A stretch of DNA of 64,000 nucleotides. It comes from CAINVV01 sp038323575. GTDB lineage: Bacteria; Bacteroidota; Bacteroidia; Bacteroidales; Prolixibacteraceae. The translations under genes were made by a program, and so were the position numbers. Location of the stretch: the NCBI GenBank assembly GCA_038323575.1, contig JBBQHB010000011.1, forward strand, positions 1 to 64,000, given 5' to 3'. Below are positions 44,358 through 54,100 of this stretch, in pieces. Every line of letters starts with the position of its first letter. Positions within the stretch are counted from its first letter, which is position 1. The notes beneath the pieces are model-generated. The model did not search any database. It was not told the origin of the DNA and was given only the letters and a program-made list of their open reading frames with translations.

Positions 44358-45848
44358 ATGTCCAATCCGTTTGACCAACCAACTGGTGCTGACCGGCTAC
44401 AATCGCCCAGATATATTTTTTTGCTGGTTTTTCTGTTGCTTTTTTCAGCTTTGGTAATCGGCAAAGTGGGATTTACTGCCGGTATTGGATTAATAGTGCT
44501 GCCATTTGTTTTTGCTTATTTGTACCTGCTTTTCGAACATCCGATTATTGGTATGTATACCGCCGTCATACTTGGTTTTACCATTTTAGGACTTGCAAGA
44601 TACGTTGATTTCCAGGTTGGTTTGCTGATGGACGGGATCCTGTTGCTTACTACGCTTGCGCTGTTTTTTAAACGATTCTATGAAAAAATCGACTGGACTC
44701 CCATCAAGAAAGACATCACTTTACTTGCGGTGATCTGGTTCGGATATTCAGTTTTAGAGCTGTTCAATCCGGAGGCAAGAAGTTTTGCTGCTTCAGTTAA
44801 CGGTCTGCGGGGTATCTCTTTCTATATGTTGGCCCTTATCGTCCTGACCCTCCTTTTATTCGATAGCCATAAAAAACTTGACTACTTCATTTATCTGTGG
44901 GCCTTCTTCTCGCTTCTGGTATCAGTTAGAGGCATCGCACAAAATTACCTGGGAATTGACAGGTTTGAGCAGGCGTGGCTTGATGCAGGGGCAGCACAGA
45001 CACACGTCATATTCGGCAGGCTCCGGATTTTTTCTTTTTTGAACGATGCGGGTCAATTTGGGGCCAACCAGGCTTATTCGGCAGTTGTTGCACTTATTAT
45101 TTCGCTGGGAGAAAAAAACAAATGGAAAAAATCTTTTTTAATTCTTGTTGGAATTCTCGGACTTTACGGCATGCTTTTATCTGGTACAAGGGGAGCATTG
45201 AGTATCCCGTTGGCAGGTTTCGGAACCTATTTCATTTTGAAAAAAAACAAAACGGTCATGTTTGGAGGTTTCATTTTGCTGATCGCAATCATACTATTTT
45301 TCAAATACACCACCATCGGCCAGGGAAACCAATATATACGCAGGATGAGGACCGCATTCGATTTGAATAACGCCTCCTTTCAGGTAAGGTTGGAAAATCA
45401 GCGAACCTTGAGCGCCTACCTCTATTCCAGACCGTTTGGGGGCGGACTGGGACATGCAGGTGTAAAAGCCAAAAAATATCTGCCAAACGCATTTTTATCC
45501 AACATTGCTACCGACAGCTGGTATGTAATGATCTGGGCAGAACAGGGTATTGTTGGGCTTTTACTTCATCTGTTCATTCTTTTTTATATCGTCATAAAAT
45601 CGTCCTACCTGATCATGGTTAAAATCAGGGATCCGATATTAAAATTAAAGATGTCAGCATTGGTTGCAGGGTTTGTCGGTGTGATGATCGCCTCTTATGG
45701 CAATGCGGTGCTGGGGTCAATTCCAACCGGCGTTTTGATTTATATGTCTATGGCATTGTTGTTAAGCAGCGATAAACTTGATACGCCGATGCCTGGTGCA
45801 GAAAAGGAGGATATGCAAGGGAACACCCGGTTGATACAATCTTTCTGA
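44358..45848 (+). CDS. wzy: O-antigen ligase/polymerase-like membrane protein (Wzy candidate)
   Basis: A 496-residue protein with about 11-12 membrane segments and a large periplasmic loop. The loop region has the Wzy_C-like pattern GTRGALSIPLAG and later RPFGGGLGHAGVKAKKY. These match PF04932 (O-antigen ligase/polymerase). It most likely polymerises the repeat units delivered by Wzx. The start ATG 44358 is preferred over the upstream TTG 44331. The start lies 45 bases after wzx. Confidence 0.82.
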   Translation: MSNPFDQPTGADRLQSPRYIFLLVFLLLFSALVIGKVGFTAGIGLIVLPFVFAYLYLLFEHPIIGMYTAVILGFTILGLARYVDFQVGLLMDGILLLTTLALFFKRFYEKIDWTPIKKDITLLAVIWFGYSVLELFNPEARSFAASVNGLRGISFYMLALIVLTLLLFDSHKKLDYFIYLWAFFSLLVSVRGIAQNYLGIDRFEQAWLDAGAAQTHVIFGRLRIFSFLNDAGQFGANQAYSAVVALIISLGEKNKWKKSFLILVGILGLYGMLLSGTRGALSIPLAGFGTYFILKKNKTVMFGGFILLIAIILFFKYTTIGQGNQYIRRMRTAFDLNNASFQVRLENQRTLSAYLYSRPFGGGLGHAGVKAKKYLPNAFLSNIATDSWYVMIWAEQGIVGLLLHLFILFYIVIKSSYLIMVKIRDPILKLKMSALVAGFVGVMIASYGNAVLGSIPTGVLIYMSMALLLSSDKLDTPMPGAEKEDMQGNTRLIQSF

Positions 45849-45918
45849 ACAACCGAAAATATAAAGAGAAATAGTAAAACAATATCAGGATTTATATGTC
45901 TTATTTGAAACTGCACAG

Positions 45919-46836
45919 ATGGAAAATCCTTTGGTGTCAATTATAACAGTTAATTACGATCATCCGGAAGTAACCCTCGCTTTGCTTTTCTCTCTGAGGC
46001 TGGTTACCTACCCGGCAATCGAAATTATTGTTGTGGACAATGCTTCACCTAAGGATGATCCGGCTGTTTTAAAACGTTCTTACCCTGAAATTATTTTCAT
46101 TCAAAGCAAAGAAAATCTCGGATTTGCCGGGGGAAATAACCTGGGTGTCAGGAAAGCAAAGGGAAAATATTTATTGTTTATCAACAATGACACGGAAGTC
46201 GATCCGGGATTTTTGGAACCGTTGGTGGCAAAATGCGAATCAGATCAGGAAATTGGGGCGGTAAGTCCTAAAATTAAGTACTTTGATCATCCCGATACAA
46301 TACAATTTTGCGGTCAGGCACCCATGAATCATTGTACCATGCGCAGCCACGGAATCGGGCACGGAGTGGTTGACACCGGGCTGTTCGACTTCGATTCCGT
46401 TACCCATTTTGTGCATGGCGCTGCCATGATGGTTCCGAGATCCGTCATCCTGCAGATTGGATTGATGCCGGAATGTTATTTCCTGTATTATGAAGAGCTG
46501 GATTGGTGTGCAAGCATGAAACAGGCCGGGTATCAGCTGTGGTATGTCCATAATTCTGTCATTCTGCACAAAGAGTCGATATCTACCGGAAAAATGAGCC
46601 CTTTAAAAACCTATTACATGAATCGCTCCCGCCTGCTCTACCTGCGCCGCAACGTGAAGGGAATCAAATTTTTGGTTGCCGTTCTCTACCAGTCGTTTGT
46701 GGCCATTCCAAAAAATCTGCTTGTTTTTGCATTAAAATCTGACAGCGGACATTTTAAGGCCTACTCGCGTGCAATAATCTGGCACATAAAACACGCCTTT
46801 TCAAAGGATATTCACAGCAACCCAAAACTAAGTTAA
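45919..46836 (+). CDS. GT2 glycosyltransferase, rhamnosyltransferase-like
   Basis: A 305-residue family 2 glycosyltransferase. It has the nucleotide-binding VSIITVNYDHPEVTLALL, ENLGFAGGNNLGVRKAKG, the DxD-equivalent LFINNDTEVDPGFLEPL, and EELDWCASMKQAGY as the acceptor-site motif. This combination is typical of WbbL/RfbF-like rhamnosyl or related hexosyl transferases. A C-terminal hydrophobic stretch (FLVAVLYQSFVAIPKNLLVFA) may anchor it to the membrane. It would add one sugar to the lipid-linked repeat unit; the sugar cannot be told from sequence. Confidence 0.88.
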   Translation: MENPLVSIITVNYDHPEVTLALLFSLRLVTYPAIEIIVVDNASPKDDPAVLKRSYPEIIFIQSKENLGFAGGNNLGVRKAKGKYLLFINNDTEVDPGFLEPLVAKCESDQEIGAVSPKIKYFDHPDTIQFCGQAPMNHCTMRSHGIGHGVVDTGLFDFDSVTHFVHGAAMMVPRSVILQIGLMPECYFLYYEELDWCASMKQAGYQLWYVHNSVILHKESISTGKMSPLKTYYMNRSRLLYLRRNVKGIKFLVAVLYQSFVAIPKNLLVFALKSDSGHFKAYSRAIIWHIKHAFSKDIHSNPKLS

Positions 46837-46853
46837 CCAGAATATTTTTACAC

Positions 46854-48056
46854 ATGAATGAATTATTCCTGAATATATTTAATGTTGTACAAATACTGTT
46901 CCTGCTCCTGCTCGGACTGTCGACACTTTATATTTTCTTGTTTTCAACTGCAGGTCTCTTTTACAGACAAAAACCCTATCCCAAAACGGAAGGAAACCGT
47001 CGTATTGCAGTATTTATTCCGGGTTACAAGGAAGATGAAGTAATTATTGAAGTTGCCAAATCAGCTTTGCAGCAGGATTATCCTTCGGCATCCTACGATG
47101 TAATCATCATTGCTGATTCGTTTGAAAAGGGAACCATCGCCTCGCTAAAAGCGCTGCCAATTAGTGTTATTGAGGTCAGCTTCGAAAAAAGCACAAAATC
47201 GAAGGCCCTGAACAAGGCCATGGAACAAATTACGAAAACCTATGAAATTGCAGTGATTCTGGATGCCGACAACATCATGGCTGCTGATTTTCTGTCCAAA
47301 ATAATCAGCGCTTTCGAAAAGGATTGCATGGCTGTTCAGGGTCACCGAACCGCTAAAAACATGAACACTTCACTGGCGGTTCTGGATGCTGTTAGCGAGG
47401 AGATAAACAACCATATATTCAGGAAGGGCCACCGCGTACTGGGACTTTCTTCTGCCATTATTGGATCCGGAATGGCATTCAGGTATGATTACTTCAAACA
47501 ATTGATGTCAACAGTAACAGCTGTCGGTGGTTTTGACAAGGAAATTGAGCTGAAGATGCTCAAAGCCGGCCATAAAATTTATTACCTCGATGACGCTTAT
47601 GTTTACGACGAGAAGGTTCAGAAAGCTGAAGTTTTCAGCGACCAGCGCAGGAGATGGCTTTCGGCCCAGATGCATTATTTCCGCTCCTATTTTTTGAATT
47701 CTCTTTCAGATTTGCTTTTAAAAGGAAATGTCGACTATTTTGACAAAGCCGTTCAGTTTATTCAACCGCCCAGGATCCTGTTGCTCGGCGCTGTATTGAT
47801 TTTTGGCCTGTTCTTTTCGGTTACCAATCTGCTTGTAAACAACAGTTCCCTGTTTTTAGTTCTTTGGTTTGCAGTTGCTTCCGGCTGTATCTTTGCATTC
47901 CTTTTTGCCGTACCCGGATCCTTCTACAATTTCAAAACTGCACGTGCTTTGATGAGTTTACCCAAAGGGATGATCCTGATGTTGGGATCTTTGCTGAAAA
48001 TCAAAGGGGCAAACAAACAGTTTATCCATACCAAACATACAAATATTACTACCTAA
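46854..48056 (+). CDS. membrane GT2 glycosyltransferase, processive-type motifs
   Basis: A 400-residue protein. One N-terminal membrane helix (IFNVVQILFLLLLGLSTLYI) precedes the GT-A domain with AVFIPGYKEDEVI, VILDADNIM (DAD) and the product-binding DQRRRWLSAQ, like the QxxRW motif of cellulose-synthase-type enzymes. C-terminal helices lie near 305-370. It may either polymerise a homopolymer or transfer single sugars at the membrane. It follows the preceding transferase by 17 bases and precedes the next by 11, so all are in one transcript. Confidence 0.85.
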   Translation: MNELFLNIFNVVQILFLLLLGLSTLYIFLFSTAGLFYRQKPYPKTEGNRRIAVFIPGYKEDEVIIEVAKSALQQDYPSASYDVIIIADSFEKGTIASLKALPISVIEVSFEKSTKSKALNKAMEQITKTYEIAVILDADNIMAADFLSKIISAFEKDCMAVQGHRTAKNMNTSLAVLDAVSEEINNHIFRKGHRVLGLSSAIIGSGMAFRYDYFKQLMSTVTAVGGFDKEIELKMLKAGHKIYYLDDAYVYDEKVQKAEVFSDQRRRWLSAQMHYFRSYFLNSLSDLLLKGNVDYFDKAVQFIQPPRILLLGAVLIFGLFFSVTNLLVNNSSLFLVLWFAVASGCIFAFLFAVPGSFYNFKTARALMSLPKGMILMLGSLLKIKGANKQFIHTKHTNITT

Positions 48057-48067
48057 CATGAATTGAA

Positions 48068-49228
48068 ATGAAAATAGGTATAGAGGCACAACGCATTTTC
48101 AGAAAGAAAAAACACGGGATGGACATGGTTGCACTGGAGTTGATCCGCAACCTGCAGGCCATTGATACCGAAAATGAATATTTCATTTTCGTCAAACCGG
48201 ATGAGGACGATACCGTAATAGTTGAATCCTCCAATTTTAAAATTGTAAGGCTAAAAGGCGGCTTCTATCCTATTTGGGAACAAATCGCCCTGCCGCGGGC
48301 CGCCAGGAAAGCAGGCTGCCAGCTGCTGCACTGCACCAGCAATACTGCGCCCGTATTTACCTCCATACCACTGGTCGTCACGCTGCATGACATTATATAC
48401 ATGGAAAGCAGCTACCTGAAAATTTTAAGGGGAAGCGGAACCCTATACCAAAAGTTCGGCAATGCCTACCGCAAACTGTTTGTTCCCCGGATTGTCAAAA
48501 AGAGCGACAAAATAATCACTGTTTCACATTTTGAGAAAAAACGAATCGGGCAGTTCTTTGGCATGGCCGGCAATCCGAAGCTGGTTGCGGTTTACAACGG
48601 TGTGAGCGAACACTTTAAACCGGTAACAGACCAGGCAGAACTTTTGCGCGTCAAAGAGAAATACCACCTGCCTGACCGCTATTTCTTCTTCCTCGGGAAT
48701 ACCGATCCGAAGAAAAACACAAAAGGAGCCCTTAAGGCCTTTTCCGATTTCCTGAAACAAACCGGATCTGAACATAAACTGGTGATGCTGGACTATGACC
48801 GGCAGGAACTCGAAAAGCTGCTCGATGAAATCGGTGACAGGGAATTAATCCAAAAGATCGTTTTAACAGGCTATGTCGTCAATACAGATCTTCCGGCCAT
48901 CTATTGCCAGTGCGATCTGTTTCTGTATCCCTCCCTGCGCGAAAGCTTCGGCATTCCGATGCTTGAGGCCATGGCCTGCGGAGCTCCGGTGATTACCTCC
49001 AACACCTCTTCCATGCCCGAAGTTGCAGGAGACGCAGCAGAGATCACAGATCCGTCCAAACCGGAAGAAATTACGGCGGGTATGATACGTATCCTGACTG
49101 ACAATGATTTAAGAAAATCACTGGTCAGAAATGGTTATATTCAGGCTGCCAAATTTTCGTGGAAAGCAATGGCTGAAAAGGTACTGGAAATTTATCGTCA
49201 GATGGAGCTAGTGAAAAATGAAAAATGA
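48068..49228 (+). CDS. GT4 (GT-B) glycosyltransferase
   Basis: A 386-residue GT-B enzyme. The C-terminal nucleotide-sugar domain has YFFFLGNTDPKKNTKGALKA and the E-x7-E motif in YPSLRESFGIPMLEAMACG, followed by VITSNTSSMPEVAGDAA. The N-terminal acceptor domain begins MKIGIEAQRIFRKKKHGMD. It resembles mannosyl- and rhamnosyl-transferases of WbaZ/WfcD type. Sugar specificity is unknown. Confidence 0.9.
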   Translation: MKIGIEAQRIFRKKKHGMDMVALELIRNLQAIDTENEYFIFVKPDEDDTVIVESSNFKIVRLKGGFYPIWEQIALPRAARKAGCQLLHCTSNTAPVFTSIPLVVTLHDIIYMESSYLKILRGSGTLYQKFGNAYRKLFVPRIVKKSDKIITVSHFEKKRIGQFFGMAGNPKLVAVYNGVSEHFKPVTDQAELLRVKEKYHLPDRYFFFLGNTDPKKNTKGALKAFSDFLKQTGSEHKLVMLDYDRQELEKLLDEIGDRELIQKIVLTGYVVNTDLPAIYCQCDLFLYPSLRESFGIPMLEAMACGAPVITSNTSSMPEVAGDAAEITDPSKPEEITAGMIRILTDNDLRKSLVRNGYIQAAKFSWKAMAEKVLEIYRQMELVKNEK

Positions 49229-49237
49229 AATGTAAAA

Positions 49238-50437
49238 ATGCTTCTAAACCGTGATATCATAGTTGTAGGAATTCAGGCCTGGGATATTGAAATCGGGAGC
49301 AACTGCAAGAATATTGCCCAAGAATTCGCCAAAAACAACAGGGTACTTTATGTCAACTCTCCTTTGGATCGCATCACTGCGTTCAGGGAACGTAAATCCG
49401 AAAAAATAAGGAAAAGAATCCGGATAGTCAAAAGCAAACAACCCGAACTGGTAAGTATCTCCCACAATCTCTGGAATTTATTTCCTGCAACTATAATTGA
49501 ATCAATCAACTGGATTGATTCTCCTTCCCTGTTTGACTGGCTGAACCGGATCAACAACAAAAGGTTCGCGCGGCAAATCCAATGGGCTGTCGATCAGCTG
49601 GGATTCAAAGACTTCCTCATTTTCAACGACAGTGATATGTTCCGCAGTTTCTACCTGAAAGAATACCTTCATCCTGAAACCTACATCTACTATACCCGCG
49701 ACAATCTTATCGCAGTCGATTACTGGAAAAAGCAGGGCGTCAGGCTCGAAGCGCAGCACATGAGAAAAGCAGACCTGGTCGTGGCCAACTCCACCTATCT
49801 CGCTGCGCTGGCACAAAAATTCAATTTTAATTCGTTTTATGTCGGACAGGGATGTGATGTAAGTTTGTTCGACAGTAATCTAGTTTCAACTGTTCCCAAG
49901 GACATCGCTCCGATACAAAAACCTGTTATCGGATATATCGGCGCCCTGTTATCTCTCAGATTGGACATCAAGGTATTGGAATACATTGCAGAAATTCGTC
50001 CGGATTGGAGCCTTGTGCTGGTTGGGCCTGAAGATGAGGCATTTAAAAAGAGTCGGCTGCACCTGTTTACAAATGTGTATTTCCTTGGAAATAAGCAGGG
50101 CAGCGAGCTCCCCTCCTACCTTAACAGGTTTGACGTCGCCATCAATCCGCAAGTACTCAGTCCGGTTACAATTGGAAATTACCCCCGCAAAATTGATGAG
50201 TATCTGGCTATGGGAAAACCGACCGTTGCAACCAAAACTGAAGCGATGTCTGTTTTTGCTGACTTTACCTATCTTACAGAGAACAAAGAGGAATATATCA
50301 CCTGCATTGAAAAGGCACTACAGGATGACAATGACCAGATTCGCCTCAAAAGGGAAGAATTTGCAAAACAGCATACCTGGGAAAACAATGTGAGCGAAAT
50401 ATTTAAAGCATTAGAAACAACAAAAAACCGAAGATGA
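49238..50437 (+). CDS. GT4-like glycosyltransferase (TuaH-type)
   Basis: A 399-residue GT-B protein whose N-terminus (DIIVVGIQAWDIEIGSNCKN) resembles TuaH-like transferases found in teichuronic acid and capsule loci. The donor domain has KPVIGYIGALLSLRLDIKVL, WSLVLVGP, NVYFLGNKQGSELPSYL and a shortened E-rich motif (PRKIDEYLAMGKPTVAT). Its stop overlaps the start of the acyltransferase gene by four bases (ATGA), which implies translational coupling. Confidence 0.83.
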   Translation: MLLNRDIIVVGIQAWDIEIGSNCKNIAQEFAKNNRVLYVNSPLDRITAFRERKSEKIRKRIRIVKSKQPELVSISHNLWNLFPATIIESINWIDSPSLFDWLNRINNKRFARQIQWAVDQLGFKDFLIFNDSDMFRSFYLKEYLHPETYIYYTRDNLIAVDYWKKQGVRLEAQHMRKADLVVANSTYLAALAQKFNFNSFYVGQGCDVSLFDSNLVSTVPKDIAPIQKPVIGYIGALLSLRLDIKVLEYIAEIRPDWSLVLVGPEDEAFKKSRLHLFTNVYFLGNKQGSELPSYLNRFDVAINPQVLSPVTIGNYPRKIDEYLAMGKPTVATKTEAMSVFADFTYLTENKEEYITCIEKALQDDNDQIRLKREEFAKQHTWENNVSEIFKALETTKNRR

Positions 50438-51051
50438 ACCTTGTCGAAAAAATCAAAGCAAATCCCAGGCTGAAACAGATGGTTTTAAATGCCATGATGC
50501 CAAGGAACCAGGCAAGACCGCGACTGTGGGTAAAATTATTCCTAAACCCTTTTAAACACAAAAAGGGAAAAAACGCGCGCATCTGCCGAAACAGCCGCAT
50601 AGATGTGATGCCTTTCAATAATTTCGTTTTGGGGGACAACTCCACCATCGAAGATTTCTGCACCATCAACAACGGCGTAGGCGATGTACTGATCGGGAAC
50701 CGCACGCGTATCGGGATGAGCAACGTGCTGATCGGTCCTGTCACCATCGGTAACGACGTGATCCTTGCACAAAATATCGTCATGTCCGGACTCAACCACG
50801 GCTATGAAGATATCAGCAAACCCATTTACAAACAGCCTGTTACGAAGAAAAAAATTGTCCTGGAGGATGAAGTATGGATTGGCGCCAATTCAGTCATCGT
50901 TGCAGGTGTGACAATCGGCAGGCATGCAGTTGTCGCAGCGGGTTCAGTAGTAACCAAAGATGTGCCTGCTTATTCGGTCGTCGCCGGAAATCCTGCAAAA
51001 GTGATCAAACACTACAACCCGACAACCGACGTTTGGGATCGTATTATATAA
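50434..51051 (+). CDS. left-handed beta-helix (hexapeptide) acyltransferase
   Basis: A 205-residue protein with repeated hexapeptides: NSTIEDFCTINNGVGDVLIG, RTRIGMSNVLIGPVTIGND, and WIGANSVIVAGVTIGRHAVV, ending VTKDVPAYSVVAGNPAKVI. These are typical of CoA-dependent sugar O- or N-acetyltransferases (WcaF/NodL/maa family). The catalytic His is probably in SGLNHGYED. It would acetylate a sugar of the repeat unit. It is the last gene before the peptide synthetase. Confidence 0.9.
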   Translation: MNLVEKIKANPRLKQMVLNAMMPRNQARPRLWVKLFLNPFKHKKGKNARICRNSRIDVMPFNNFVLGDNSTIEDFCTINNGVGDVLIGNRTRIGMSNVLIGPVTIGNDVILAQNIVMSGLNHGYEDISKPIYKQPVTKKKIVLEDEVWIGANSVIVAGVTIGRHAVVAAGSVVTKDVPAYSVVAGNPAKVIKHYNPTTDVWDRII

Positions 51052-51135
51052 ATCACAGTTGAAAATTTCCTGCCCGAAAAATTCAAATGACACCAACAAA
51101 ATAGTGTCGCTACGCGTTATATAATTAATTACTAA

Positions 51136-54100
51136 ATGTTGCTACGCGATATGCATAATCAACCTACTTCAGATCCGATTCTTCAGCAGAAATACTGGAA
51201 CGATGAATTGGCAATGGCTCCCGGTATGGTTCAGCTGCCTACCGATTTCAGCCGTTCACAAAACAGCGCGTTCGAAGGAAATGCGTATCATTTTACGATC
51301 AGTACAAAATTCCTGGTAAAGGCAGGTGTTCAGGAAAAGTCATTATTTGGCCTGAGGGAAACCTTGCTGGCAGCCTTCGGTATACTACTGTACAGGTATT
51401 CTGCACAGGAAGATTTTGTTGTCGGAGTTGTTCTTGAAGACGGTCAAAAAAGCGATACCTCGTCAACCAAAGATAAACTTGTTGAGCAACTGCCTATCAG
51501 GCTGCAGTTTCAGGATACCACAACTTTTGCAGAAATCTCGGAAACTATCAAAAGAAAAGTGACTACCGCTGATGCGTACAGTGATAGTTTTAAAAAACTG
51601 TTTGGATCTTCACGTCCTGAATCAATTTACAATGTATTATTTGAATACGGACCAAAGCGGTCCGCTGTAACTGAAAAAAACGTCAATTTTGATCTTTCCC
51701 TGTTTGTTCTGGAGGGGATTGAATCGTCCGAATGTATCCTGACTTATGACACAAGACTGTTTGCTGCCGAAAGCATTGAAAGACTTGCCGGTCATTTTCA
51801 GACCATTCTGGGTGCCATACCCGAAAATGAAAATCTGCCGGTATTGAAACTTCCCCTTCTCACCGGGCAGGAAAAAAACCAGATCCTTGTTGAATGGAAC
51901 AATACGACTACCACGCTTCCGAAAGACAGATGCATTCACCACCGTTTTGAAGAGCAGGCAGCGAAGACACCCAAAGCAGTAGCCGTTGTTTACGAAAACA
52001 AAGAACTTACCTATGCAACATTAAATGCCGCCGCTAACAGGTTGGCCCGTTATCTGGTCAGCCAGGGAGCCGGTGAAGATAAATATGTTGCCCTGTTTGT
52101 TAACCGCGGGCTGGATATGATTACCGGTTTACTCGCCATATCAAAAACCGGTGCCACTTACCTTCCCCTTGACCCGATCTACCCAAAGGCACGGCTTTCG
52201 CTGATCGTCGATGATGCCAAACCTGTCATATTCCTGACCCAGAAATCATTGACAGAAAAGATGCCGGATACAACTGCCTTCATCATCTTTTTGGATGACA
52301 GGTATGCCTACAGGAATCAGTCCTCCGGCAACCTCGCATTCGGAAATGCCCAAAAGCCTGCTTACCTACTCTATACCTCAGGATCAACAGGAAAACCAAA
52401 GGGGGTTCCGATTACCCAACATGCAGTCGTCAATCTTGTTAATTCCATGATCAAACTTTTGGAATTTAAGGTACAGGACATTCTTTTGGCTGTTACCACC
52501 ATCTCTTTTGATATCGCAGAGCTGGAGATGTACATGCCGCTTTTTACCGGTGCAACACTTGTAATTGCGACGCAGGCGACGGCTGCAGATGTGGATCTGC
52601 TTGCGGATAAAATTGAACAATGCAATGCAACCGTTTTACAGGCGACGCCTGTAACTTTTAAAATGCTGATGATCAACTCTTGGAAAGGAAAAAAAGATCT
52701 GAAACTAATCATCGGTGGTGAAGCGCTTTCCAAAGAACTTGTGCGCGAACTGCTTCCCGTCAGCGCCGGAGTCTGGAACTCCTACGGACCGACGGAAACT
52801 GCCATTTATTCGGTTGTGAGACACAATTCACCGGAAGATACTATCGGAGAGGGTTATGTACCTATCGGCAGGCCTATTGACAATACAACCCTCTATGTAC
52901 TTAATAAACAACTGATTCCTGTACCGATAGGAATTCCCGGCGAACTTTATATCGGCGGAGACGCTGTTTCTCCGGGCTATCTTAATCTTCCTGAAATGAC
53001 GGATGAAAGGTTTATCCCAAATCCGTTCGGGACTAATCCGGATGATAAAATTTACAAGACCGGTGACTTGGTACAGTATTTCCCGGACGGGAATCTGGTT
53101 TTTCTTAACCGCGTCGATACGCAGGTTAAAATCAGGGGGTTCAGGATTGAACTGGGAGAAATTGAATCCGCCATTTCACAGTTTGAGGGGATCAAGGACA
53201 ATGTCGTTATCGTTAGGGAAGATATTCCGGGAGATAAAAAACTGGTTGCCTATTTCATTCCTAAAGAAAAATCAGAACCAGACCTGACAGAACTACGAAA
53301 GTTCCTTTATACAAAGCTCCCGGATTACATGGTTCCTGCTTCTTTCATGAAAATGGAGCAGTTCCCTGTTACGCTTAACGGGAAAGTTGACCGCAAAGCC
53401 CTTCCTGAACCAATTGAAATAAAAAGCCATGTAACTGCCGGGTATGTTGAACCGAAAACCAAAACAGAGATAACGCTGTCGGAAATTTGGTCGGAAATTT
53501 TAAAATCAGAGCATATTGGTTCAACTGATAATTTCTTTGAATTAGGTGGTAATTCATTGGTAGCAACAATATTGATCTCAAGAATCAAAAAAAACCTTGG
53601 GATCCACCTGCCTTTGCGAACCATTTTCGAGAAACAGACCATCGAACTAATTGCCGCTGAAATTGAAAGACAAATAACAGCCAAAACTGAATCGGATTCA
53701 GGTTCCAATATAGTGCACATTGATTCGCATGCAAATATGTTCCCCCTTTCTCCGGGTCAGAAACGGCTGTGGTTTGTAGAAAATTTCGAACCGGGGGGCA
53801 GGGCATACAACATGCCTTTTGATTACAGCATCAAAGGAGAGCTGGATCCTGCAATTCTGGAAAAAAGTATCGGTGAGCTTCTGAAAAGACATGGTTCACT
53901 CAGGACCATCATTCCTTCTTTTGAAGGTGAACCCGTACAAAAAATACTCGAACCATATTCCTTCAGCCTGGCGGTTGAAGACCTTGAATACCTCACCGGG
54001 AAAGATAAGCAAATATCGGCAGAACAATTCTCCAAAGACAATGAGATGCACCTCTTTGATCTGGATACGGGTCCGCTGTTCATCTGCAAACTCCTGAAAC

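Noticed and set aside
51101..51150. A pair of GCTACGCG sequences as a regulatory operator of the peptide synthetase.
   Set aside because: The second copy lies within the first codons of the gene, and the motif resembles dispersed short palindromes of this phylum; eight bases twice is too little for an operator claim.
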